A stretch of DNA of 64,000 nt, taken from contig ML978173.1 of assembly GCA_010015745.1 (NCBI GenBank), forward strand, positions 186,001-250,000. Direction: 5' to 3'. Origin of the DNA: Setomelanomma holmii. Taxonomy: Eukaryota; Ascomycota; Dothideomycetes; Pleosporales; Phaeosphaeriaceae. Of the stretch, positions 44,801 through 54,706 are shown in pieces. The translations under genes were made by a program, and so were the position numbers. Each line of letters starts with the position of its first letter. Position 1 is the stretch's first letter. The notes beneath the pieces are model-generated. The model was given only the letters and a program-made list of their open reading frames with translations, was not told the origin of the DNA and ran no database searches.

Positions 44801-45295
44801 GGAACTGGATTGGGTTGAAGGGAAAGTAGTGCGTGAAGCTTACTATAGAGCAAAATCATAAGATGAATGGGCATTCAAAATACGTTTCTATGAGACTGGT
44901 TCGTGATGCTGTCAATACTAGCTGAGCCTTCAAGGTGAGGACCTATTGATAACTTCCCCGTAAAATGCGGTTGACTGCATACACAATAGTGCTTCATCTT
45001 TTCACACCTGGCTGTCCCCCGCCTTGAATGGCTGTGTATAGTCTGGCGGAGGAACCTAGAGCTTCTATGCGGCTCAAAACATCTTCCCGACAGTCCCGGC
45101 CCATCCTCCTCCGCTCGGCACACCTCGTCCCGACCAAGCTCCCCTCCTCTTAGCGTCATCCAATTCCAGAACGTGACAATATCACAAAAACATCAAGTCG
45201 ATCACCAAACTTAACAACACAGACCTTCAATCCTGGAAAACACCAGCTCAGAACTCTCGCCGAACATTTCTCTGCAAATCAGCGGCCGCAGCGAT
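44801..45295. other. Intergenic, no gene seen
   Basis: 495 bases between two plus-strand genes; no supported frame. Confidence 0.4.
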
Positions 45296-45801
45296 ATGCC
45301 ATCAACGAACCAAGGTCCCCGCCGCGTCGGCCAATGGCTCTACCTCCGCCCAGAATGCATAGACGAATATAAAAAATGCCACGCCACAGTATGGCCAGAG
45401 GTTTTGGAACAGATCAAAGACTCGAATATTCGCGACTGTAAATGTTTCCCTCTCTTCGCAGCTGTTCTCCCCACCGTTATTCCTCTCTATTCTCCATCGT
45501 TCCCTTCTTCTCATGATTCCGATCATATTGGTTGCTTAGATTGACTTAAAAGACACTGCTCACTATCCCAGCAGATTCCATATTCTTGACACTCACGCCT
45601 CGCCCGACGCTCTTCGCGTCTTTCAAGTACGTGGGCAATGCGTTCGACGAGGATATGGCGCGTATGGCTGCGAATCCCAAGGTGCAAGAGTGGTGGCGCA
45701 TGACTGATGGGATGCAAGAGTCGCCGGTCGAAGGTGCGGTTGGGAGTAAGGATGGGCCCGGGTGGTGGGGGCAGACGGAGGAGGTGTTTTATGTCGAGTA
45801 G
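45296..45801 (+). CDS. L-rhamnose mutarotase
   Basis: Exons 45296-45437 and 45575-45801 (137-base intron, GTAAAT...CAGCAG) give 122 residues, close to the 104-residue bacterial RhaM plus a short N-terminal extension. The catalytic pair is Tyr25 and His29 in DEYKKCHATVWPEV, spaced as in RhaM, and the WW pair occurs in KVQEWWRMTDGMQ. The enzyme interconverts alpha and beta anomers of L-rhamnose, speeding its entry into catabolism. Rhamnose comes from pectin rhamnogalacturonan, the substrate class of the broken GH105 gene in this window. The acceptor choice (two CAG in a row) is set by frame and by conservation of SIFLTLTPRPTLFASF. Confidence 0.9.
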
Positions 45802-46010
45802 AGTGAGCTGCTTCTACGTTTCGTGCGATTATTTTTGGTTAATTGACATCAAATAGAGGTACATATTCAGATATGTCATTAGCTCGAGCAGGCACGCCGT
45901 TAAGGTTAGGTTCCACGTGATATGCGAAATCTGTACCCTTCGCCTTCCGTATTTGTCTTGTGTGCCCATCTATGAGTATGCTCATACTCTCTCACTACAT
46001 CTTGCCAGCT

Positions 46011-47614
46011 TCACAGATTCGCCCTGACCTTTCCGTCAATCAACCTAAAAACATGCTGCCTCACGATGTTCTTCGCATCGCCTCGCACCCTGATCGATCG
46101 CGCGTATACCGCATCATCATCTGCATCCGTTCGCTCGGGCGGGACGTAATCCTCGATCTGGAAGAGCACATGAATCTCCGGTTGCGGTCTGTCTTCTCTG
46201 TCCTCATGTTCCCAATTGCCGTGGAAGATGTTGACAGACGTGACTTGTTTCAATCCAAGCTCGGCTTTGTGCTGGATAAGCAGATATGCTAGAGTGGCGC
46301 CTATCGGAGAGCCTGTGCGATGCCCACATTAGTATTGATACCTCCATATCGCGATGAAGGAAGTCTGATATACCTAGCAGAGCTTCACCAGGTCCTGCAA
46401 ATGCCCCTGTCGTAGGCAAATTGACACCAGGCCACTTCGTCATCTTGCTTATGCCACTGTCCTTGAAGATCTTTGCAATGAGCTTATTTGTGTCCTCATT
46501 CATAACCATTTCGGCGAAGTAGTATCGCAATTCGTCCGGGTGGGGATTGTTTCTATACCAGTACGCCCACAAGACGTCTGAGGCCGCGCGAGGCGCTGGA
46601 AGCTCGTCTAGGGCTGGTGCGCGTCCCCACTGTAGTTCCGCGGCGTGGGCTGGGCTGCGAAGATCCTGAGCGAAGATTGCTTAAAGAGCGTGGTGTTAGC
46701 GAAAGGCAATGAGGGTGAGGTGGGTGAGCATTCTTACCTCCTCCAGGTTGATTTACAACGAAGCGGTAGTACCCTCCTGTGCTCTGTTATGTTCATTAGC
46801 GGCTGAGCGCTTCAAGTTGTCTGAATAACTCACGTGGTACACCTTGCCGTCGACAGTATATGTTTGATCCCAAAGCGGCGGAGTTTCGGGGCTATGGTCT
46901 TCAGGATCGTGTTCAGGATCATCAGGATTGTGTTCAGGGTCGTCCGGATCGTGTTCTGGATCATCGTCAGGATCATCGTCCTCAATCGCCTCTTCACCAT
47001 GTTCAAGGCAATAGCCGTAGTTGTCTCCGCCCTGTGTATTCGGTACCAAACTAAGACCCAAAGCTTGGAGGCAAGTACCGATGTGGAATGCATTGCTTTT
47101 AATAGTATCTTCAAAGTTGGCGTTCTCTTCTTGGTTATAAGCAGTCTGATCCCAACCCCAGTCGCCAAGCTCCTCTTTGTACTGGTGTTAGCCACGTCTG
47201 CTATTGTTGCTTGGTGAGCTGGCAGTTCTTACTTGACATGTCGCCCTGCCAAATGCTCCTTGCTGACTTGGGTGTTCGATTAAGGGGGTCGGGCCACATA
47301 TTTCCAGCTTCTGCGTCTGTCGCTCTGCACACACATCCAAGGAAGTTGCCTTTGACGCGGAACCTCTCATACTCTTCCGCGCTCGCAACGTTGTTCGGGT
47401 CCCATCCTTTCACAGCTGTGAGCACGGTGTCTAGCGGAACCGGGTTGCTGTTGGGAGTGCGAGAGGAGCCGTGAGCATTTCTACCAATCGAGGTATTTCC
47501 ATTTACTAAAGTGGAGTTGTCGGTCGAGAGCTGCGTGATGGGCTTGATCGTGCGGCCGTACGTGATGCTGATGCACCCCACGGCCAGCAGAAGCTGGATT
47601 TCTTTCATCCTCAT
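46011..47614 (-). CDS. Secreted protein of unrecognised family, paralogue A (intact)
   Basis: Five exons, 47614-47233, 47174-46834, 46783-46738, 46679-46374 and 46312-46011, give 458 residues; phases all match. The N-terminus MRMKEIQLLLAVGCISITYG is a signal peptide. Shared landmarks with paralogue B are KGWDPNNVAS, FLGC, QGGDNYGYCLEHGEEA, YYRFVVNQPGGAIFAQDL, AYWYRNNPHPDELRYYF and LGSPIGATLAYLLIQHKAEL. An acidic repeat (DPEHDPD type) lies near residues 185-215. Introns 1 and 3 end in AAG. No domain is recognised; lumenal or extracellular location is inferred from the signal. It lies about 290 bases from paralogue B in the same orientation, so this is a tandem duplication. Confidence 0.75.
46901..46963 (-). 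repeat. Three 21-base tandem repeats encoding acidic heptads
   Basis: Units begin at 46901, 46922 and 46943 with a few mismatches. They encode (D)DPEHDPD-like seven-residue steps in paralogue A. Paralogue B lacks the array. Confidence 0.85.
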
Positions 47615-47905
47615 CAACGTAGGCGTGGTCTGTGAGTGGACGATAAGTAGAACGGTTGTTGTAAAGATGATGTGGAGTAGTTCGTCCGAGAAATGTAAAG
47701 GCAAGAGCGAAGCGAAGTCGAAGGCATGTGCGAGTGAAGTGAGAGAGGGCAGGTACGATGGTCGATCGCGAATATCAACTTAGCGAAATGGACGAGTACC
47801 TTGAAGCGCAGCGCTTGCAATTGTTACGCGTGTTCTGAAGGCTTGCTATCCATCTATTGCCCGCCTCTTTCGCACGATAGTCATTGCTGTCGAAGCCAGT
47901 GCAAG

Positions 47906-49220
47906 TTACAGCTTCGCAAAGGCACCTGCCATTCGGAGAACTTGCTCCCTCACCATGATATCCTGGCTCTTTTTCACCATCGTAGTCTGATAGCTTCCAA
48001 CTACCAACCCCTGTTGCGGCACAGGAACATCCTCAATCGTAACTAAGAGCTGCACCATCTCCTCTGGCGCTATCCACATCCTCACGCCTGTAACATGCTC
48101 CCGCCCCAACTCCGCCTTATGCTGTACAAGCATAAACGCAATTGTCGCACCTAGTGGACTCCCGAGCATATACTCCGCCTCAGCCTCCCACATACCCAGC
48201 TGCACACCCGACCAAGGCGGTAAATCCTGCAGTCCCTTCTTCCTAACCACTTTCGCCATGAGCCGGAGCGTCGCCTCGTTGGTGACAGTGTTGACGAAGT
48301 AGTATCGCAGATCCTTTGGGTTCGGGTTGTTGTGAAGCCAGTACGCGAACATGATGTCTGATGCGAGGCGGAGTCTGGGCATTGTGTCGTCGTCTGGTTC
48401 GAAGTCCCAGTTCTTGCGCGCGGCGACTTTGGGGGACTCGAGGTTTTGTGGGAAGATGGCGCCGCCGTGGTGGTTGATGGCGAAGCGGCAGTATGCTCCT
48501 GTGGCCTGGCGTGAATCAGCATGAGGTTTCGGATGTGTGAAGGGGTGATGTGCCGAGTAGTCGTGGCCGTCGACCCAATATACTTGATTGATGTCGTCCT
48601 GAAAGTCGCTGTCCTTGTCCTTCGCATTCTCGTCGAAGTGTTCGATCGAATAGCACATATTGTCTCCACCCGCTGATTTCGGCTTGCTGCTAAGTCCAAG
48701 GGCAGACAGCGCGGTGCCGATTTCGTTGTAATTGTCCGTGCCGTCAGTCAAGAAATCGCAGTTGATCTCTTGGTTGTACTCTGCTTCGTGCCAGAACCAG
48801 GTATTGAGCTCATCTATAAAATGTAGTCAGCTTCAGAGCTTTCGATCGAACGGTGCTACTGAATCAGTGTGCCCGCCCATGGACTCCGTGCCAAGTTCCA
48901 CATCTTGAGCGCATCTTCCTTTGATGCATCTTGGAGACAACCTAGCCAGCTACCCTTTGCCTGTAAGACTTTCGCATCGTCGTCGGTCGCGATGATGTTT
49001 GGATCCCAGCTGACAGTCTCTCTCTTGACTTTACGTGTACAGTACCAGAGTCAACGCCCGAGGTACCATTGAAGGTACCGGACAGCACACCAGACTCGGT
49101 GAGCCGAATAGTGTAGATGTCCTTGAACGACACGTTCGTGGAGCTGGAATGATTGAGGACTCGACCGCAGATCAAGCTTACGAAACCTGCGACCGCAATG
49201 GGAATATCTGGGAGTCTCAT
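47906..49220 (-). pseudogene. Secreted family paralogue B, probably broken
   Basis: The 3' part is one open exon (47906 to about 48790) that matches paralogue A throughout: EYNQEIN, GGDNMCYSIEHFDE, YCRFAINHHGGAIFPQNL, AYWLHNNPNPKDLRYYF, LGSPLGATIAFMLVQHKAEL. It has none of A's three downstream introns. The 5' part starts MRLPDIPIAVAGFVSLICGR (signal peptide) but needs either a 50-base intron with an AAG acceptor or removal of one GA from a GAGAGAGA run near 49015 to reach VSWDPNIIATDD. The next junction, after SPWAGTLI, meets CAG-TAG; the only GT donor there gives the wrong phase for the exon starting DELNTWFW. The upstream half is therefore not expressible as it stands unless an odd splice site is used. 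Confidence 0.55.
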
Positions 49221-49382
49221 AACTTAAGCTTGAAGGATCGAATTTGGAGAATATCAAGGGGCGAGAAGTGAAGTAGTGAAGGAACGGAATGCAGTCCGCA
49301 TGATAGCTGTCTTAACCATCTATCTCAGGGTTTGTTGTAGTGAGAAGCAATTCAGTCGCCATGACAGGAGATTGCGTGCTCG

Positions 49383-49406
49383 ATCTTGTGATCTTGTGAT
49401 CTTGTG
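49383..49406. repeat. Three perfect 8-base tandem repeats
   Basis: ATCTTGTG repeated three times, between paralogue B and the four-TM gene. No function evident. Confidence 0.9.
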
Positions 49407-49726
49407 ACTTTGAGGAAAGACAAATGAGACTGAGATAAATATGTCGAGCCGGCCAAGCGCAGCTGGATCAAGTCCGAGTAACACTCAAATGGGATATTGT
49501 GATTCGTCTGGTCTCCGCTATAAGACTGTCACGTCATTGAACTCTATGAACGCCACATCTATGTTGGGTATGGGGCTGCTGACAAAAATACCAAAGAAAC
49601 GGTCGTCACGAATTATCCTTCCCGGGGTATCGATTGTCCGCCCCGTTTGCTTATGAGCAGCTCCTTAGCGATGTTCCGCTTCGTTTCTCATGATTTCTCG
49701 GTTGTTATGGTCCCGATGCGACCACT

Positions 49727-50665
49727 TCATACGGCACTGTGAAGTTGTTGACTTGTACCCGCATTACGATCATGGAACCCTTCTGGCCTCGCATGACTCT
49801 GTCCCGGCTGCGCCAGGGTCGGTCCCTCAGCTGATAGGCTCGCCTCCTCATCCACAGGTTTCTCAGTGACCGGCTTAGACAAATCGTTCATCTTGCGTGC
49901 ATGCGTTGACATGGGGCCATAAGCATCGATATGCGCGATTGATCTCCAAAGTAGGTAGGTGCTATGCCATCACTATCAGCAGATATTCTTGCTTGAAGAA
50001 AGGGTTAAAACATACCTCACAAACGTAAACACCATTCCCGGCCACAAGAAGACCACACTAGCAATCGCTCTCCCGTTATCCCGATATCGCAACGGACTTC
50101 CTCCATACGCGGCTAATTCCCTCTGACTCTCCGCCGCGTTTGCACCAGTCACGTACGCGCTCTTCGTCGCGACGATATCCGTGTACGCCAGTGCACACGC
50201 GAGTGTAAGCATGCAAGCGAATACCGAGCAGATACGCCACGCGAGTTTGACACCACGCGATTCGTGCCGCTCGGGCCAGAAGAGGTCGAAGAAGAAAGCC
50301 GAGCCGAAGATGGTGGCGACGTAGATGCCGACGAAGATGTTGAAGGAGGCGATGCCGATGAAGTTGTTGTTGTGGACGTATGCTTGGGGGGTTTGGTTGG
50401 CCATAAAGTCTTGTTGGTCGACGTAGTCTGTGTAATGTTAGTGACATGAGGACTTGAAATAGGGATGTGAAGGTGTGAGGGAGATAAAGAACATACCGGA
50501 CAATGCAGCTGTTCCTAAACTCTCGCTCACTACGCAGAGTATCATGGCCAGTTGGTAGATGACGAATTTCGTCTTACGCATGTGGTACTCGCTGTTCCAC
50601 ATGTATGAGCTCTTGAACTTGCCCCATTGCATTTCGCGCAGGTCGAGACCCCATATTACTGCCAT
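49727..50665 (-). CDS. Four-transmembrane protein of unknown function
   Basis: Exons 50665-50497, 50427-50016 and 49961-49727 give 271 residues. Introns are 69 and 54 bases with GTATGT donors and CTAAC or CTGAT branch sites. The ATG has a good context (CAACAATGGC). Hydrophobic segments are at about 32-52, 85-110, 120-145 and 180-200. Conserved-looking parts are MAVIWGLDLREMQWGKFKSS at the N-terminus, PERHESRGVKLAWR between helices 2 and 3, and IAHIDAYGP after helix 4. The C-terminal tail of about 60 residues is polar with Pro and Gln. I do not recognise the family; similar four-TM proteins are common in Pezizomycotina without known role. Confidence 0.75.
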
Positions 50666-53600
50666 TGTTGTGTTGTGTTCTGGGTTGCTAGAAATGATTA
50701 GCGGTGGTGTGATGTGGTTCAAATCGTATGTGATTTCGAACAAGGCAAGGTCGGAAGCTCAAGGAAGGCACGCTCGAGTGACGAGGTGAGCTGATGCGTA
50801 TGCGTACGCGTATACTCAAACAAGCTCAAAGCCAGCAACAATAAGCCTAGTTGCGATGAAAGCAGCAAACAAACAAACGTAAGGGAAGACGCTCAAACCC
50901 CTCAGCGCCCGCAGTTTTAAGGGACCAGTCTGCACACTCAGCCCTTGCGTGTCATACGCCTCATGCCTACCCACTCACCCATACCAAACCAATCTCCTAA
51001 TCCCTAATCCCATACATCCACCGCCGATTCCACTACTGGCAAAACACCGGCCGGCATGCCGCGCGAAGATCATGCGCCATTGCGGCCAAGGCAAGGGCCT
51101 TGCGAAGCTTGTACAGACAGCATAAACCTAGCGTGCAGCCAATTAGACCTCGACTTCGTACGAATGCAGCATTTATCAGCGTCGCCGGCTGCTTCCGGAT
51201 GCGATTGCTGGGCTTGCTGGCGAGTGAAGAGTGCGTGATGCGCGAAGCTTGACGCACGCGGATGGTGGGGCGACGTCATTGTACAGGGATGTGTGGGTGA
51301 TTAGCGAGCTGGGTTAATCAGATCATCGCGTTATGTCATTGTGAAAGTATGGTAAAAATGGAATTGAGATGGGCATTTTGGTGATTTTTAGTCGTGTATA
51401 CTGCGGTTGTGCATTTCTGCCATTATTTGTGCGCGCATGAGGTGGAATTGCGATTCGCGCGTAGCGATCCAACATCAACCGTGCGATGCGAATGTGCACA
51501 ACGTCTCGCTGACGTCGTTCAGCGCTTGACTCACTCGCGTCCAGGCTCGTTCTGCTGACTCCAGCTTCCCAGACCTATCAGTATCTGAATTGGAGCCCCG
51601 CGGCGGTTCATCAGCGGAGCGGAATGTATCGGTCACAGTGAAAGAACTGTAGGTAAGGCTTGGTCAGAGTCTTGGAGATGCTTAGTTGCGATGTGGGTTT
51701 AATTCGGCAATGAAGTGCCGATTCTCTATTTCCAGAGTCGAGGAATTTCACCAGCAATGGTGACCTGTCGATACTTCGCACGGCCTCCATACCCTTGGGC
51801 CTCTCGCACGACCGCGAAGAACTGCTTTGTGTTCCTATTATGGCCGAACTTCTCGTTTGCGCTCGGCGTAATTCAGGCCCATCCCTGTCATCCAGGATCG
51901 CTATACTCTTTCCTCGTGCCGCGAGATAATTCGTGCGGGATGCAAGACAAAGTGTTATCAAAGTGGTCCCCGTCGGTGAGTATCTTGCAAGCCCTATTCA
52001 CTATAGCGTTCATGCCCTCGGCAAGCAATGCAAGGATTGGTTGCATTCTAAGCATGTCGAGGTTGGAGTCAACGGTTCTCGGTTCTGTATGCAGAACCAT
52101 CTCCACCTTTCCCGCCTCAAAACGTCCGCCACCAACTTGCCCGTCGCAGATGCCACCAACGCGGCTCGGCTTCGACCTGAATAGGCAGTCTGTTTGGGAA
52201 ATATTCTCTCTAGAAATGAAATTAGTAGGGAGTTGTATATCTGCAACAAAGGCAGACAGAAGCAATCTCGCCTTCAAGGTTCCACGTTGTCGAGTCTATG
52301 TCGTTGAGCATTATTTGCGCTTGTAATGAATATACAGCATCAATACGTGATATGGTTGGCGAGGATGATGCTATGAGTGAAGTGATTGTTAGTCGGGGCA
52401 TCGCTTCGATGGTAAGGCATTGCCCGTCGCCCAGGCGGAGCGCACCGCAACGTGCTTCGAAATTGCGCGTTAGAAACCGGGCGCGTGGTAATGTGGAGTG
52501 CTTCATATGCATGACATCCAACGGCATTCATGCGTTGACAATTGATGTATATCGACGGTGGAAACCACGTGGAAGGGTAGGTGCTGCATTGCATGGCATT
52601 TTGGTCATGTGAGAGACAGCCCTTCATCTGGAGGTAATGGGTCGCATCGCATCATGTCGCAAATGATGATATAGTGCTCGGAGTAAGGTATTCCATGGCG
52701 TTCTATATCGACTTCTTATCGCGAAAATCCTGAAATCCTGGAGTTGACGCAAATAGGCGCATACAAGCAGGTTCTCATATCACGGAACTGGATGTCAAAT
52801 GTCGGGCTCCAGCGACGCGGCACACTGCAGCCCTATGCATGGAGACATGCTTCCAGAAGGCCGTTTGAACATCAAACATCGGGCCGGGCGCACCTTCCTT
52901 GTTTGCCTATCGCCCCGTGGTATTGTAAGGTGGTCTCGTGTATAAGGAAAAAGCCTACGCGATTTAGCCTGCCACGCGGAAATTGATACGCAGCGTCACA
53001 CACGCGCAGAACGCATTGCTGTTTCATCTTCAGCTGTCAAGTTTGATGCGCGATCAAATTTTGAGAAAAAAAAAGCCTTCATTCGATAGCACTGAATAAA
53101 CCTTCTAAGCTAGCATCAGCGTTTAGCATGCAGAGTTTCCTCCTTTGGCTTTGGCTTTGGCTAGGCTAGGCTAGGCTGTGGCGTAGAAACTGTGCCGGGT
53201 TGGTCGGTCCGTTGCTTTAGCATGAGAGCGTCTAGTGCGATTTGGTAAACTTTGCGGATTCGAGCTTCCGCGCCCGCGACGTGGCTGGGAGATTGGAAGC
53301 TGTATGGAAGGAACAACGTTGCGGACTTTCAAGGCTGAAGCGGAGTCCTGTAGCCCCGGCAAAAAGGGCATGTCAGTGCGTCTTCTGGAAAGTTGCAAGG
53401 GCAAGGATCGGGGCGTTGTTGTGGAAAAATTGAGAGGCTGATGAAGATGTTCGTGTCCCAATTTCTCCGTGCCGTACGTGAGTCAGATACACGCTCATCA
53501 AGTCAATCCGCTTTGTGAACCGCACCCGCGAAAACAAGACGAAGAGAAGTGGGTGCTTGGCATGTAGTCCTTTCGATTTTGCTTTTGGGAGTGCGTGCTC

Positions 53601-53681
53601 CATTGGTCCGTGGAACCTCATTTTCCGACCAGTGATCTGAACGCTAGCTTTCGACTGGTACTTCCACGTGCAACGCGCGAC
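50666..53681. other. Gene-poor 3 kb stretch
   Basis: No conserved gene. A possible two-exon minus-strand frame (52527-52258 joined to 52209-52117 through an intron with a CTACTAAT branch and TCTAG end) would give 120 residues starting MPLDVMHMKHS, but the C-terminus is oddly Trp-rich and there is no domain, so it is only noted here. Antisense frames at 51715-52326 overlap it. Two short tandem arrays lie at 53144-53176. Confidence 0.3.
53144..53176. repeat. Abutting short tandem arrays (TTTGGC)3 and (TAGGC)3
   Basis: Three TTTGGC units at 53144-53161 run straight into three TAGGC units at 53162-53176, about 0.5 kb downstream of the ARPC5 gene. Confidence 0.9.
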
Positions 53682-54706
53682 TCAAACAGTGCGCCGATCG
53701 TTCATGACCCTGACGATCGAGCCTGGACCAGCTATCTCAACAAGCTGTGACAGCGTCAGCATTTGACGCCAGTTTGAAAGTCGCCGAGTTGACCGAGGTT
53801 GGGACGACGCGGACGATTCGTGTTTTGTGGAGGAAGGAGGGTATCATGCCTTCTCGTGCCAGCTTAGCAGTACACTCATAGCCTGACCACCGCCCTCACC
53901 ACCACCGCGGGAGTGGATCTGCGAAAAGCCTGTTGCTTGGGGAGTGATGTTGCGTGTGTTGGACGGTGGTGAAGCTTGCGCCATGCCCTTGTAACTAAGT
54001 ATCACCAACCATTAGTCTAGTGCGCTGTTTGTACGAGGTCGTTCCATTGCGGGGAGTAAGAGGAGCGTCGATTGCAGAGAGACATGGCGGAAGGCGGTCA
54101 AGTTGAGGGACGATGATGTAGCAGAACGTACATATACTTCATCAAGACATCCAATGCCTCGGTCCCACCTGGGGCACTGTATACGCGGCTGAGTATTGGT
54201 GACATGTCTGACTGCCGTATGGACTGCAAAATCTCGATGACGGCGGCAAGATGTACTTCCTAGATGGCGGTGAAACCTGTCAGCCTCGTCTCCCTTCTGT
54301 GACTGTGTAATGAGTATAAGCTCGTCCAGGTAGTCGGTAGCCCAGGCCGACGTTGCGGTTGCTGCCGTAACCAACAAAGGTCCATTTACGGAGACACGCT
54401 GGTTGCTGCGTCCCATTGCAGTAGCCTGGTACGGGGGAGGTGCCCCAAAGGCATGTGTTGAGGTAGCATGCTGCAACGTACCTTGCCCTTCTCGTCCGCA
54501 CCATACGGTGGGTTTTCTAGTGCGCTCTGGAGAGCTCCCTCATTGTCTCCGCCTCTTAAAAGCTGCCGTATCTGCTGCGAGTTGCTCTGCACATCGGCGG
54601 TCGAGACGGGCGCAACGGCGGGAGTAAGGGAGCTCAGGTCAAAGTTGGCGGGGCTGTCGGGATCCAAGGCATCAATGTTTATCGTCCGCCAATTGATGTT
54701 GGCCAT
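53682..54706 (-). CDS. ARC15: Arp2/3 complex subunit 5 (ARPC5/p16-Arc)
   Basis: Exons 54706-54482, 54259-54132, 53994-53850 and 53744-53682 give 186 residues. The start is MANINWRTINIDALDPDSP, then IRQLLRGGDNEGALQSALEN and PPYGADEKGK, the most conserved ARPC5 blocks. Exon 2 has IEILQSIRQSDMSPILSRVY and GGTEALDVLMKY; exon 3 YKGMAQ and GQAMSVLLSWHEK; exon 4 LVEIAGPGSIVRVMNDRRTV. The third intron begins GC rather than GT (AAG|GCATG) and ends CACAG; it is required to reach the conserved C-terminus. The protein is part of the actin-nucleating Arp2/3 complex that drives endocytic actin patches. Introns 1 and 2 (222 and 137 bases) are long for this genome. Confidence 0.93.

Noticed and set aside
51715..52326. 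203-codon plus-strand frame
   Set aside because: Overlaps minus-strand frames of similar quality; Cys/Ser/Pro-rich with no family features.
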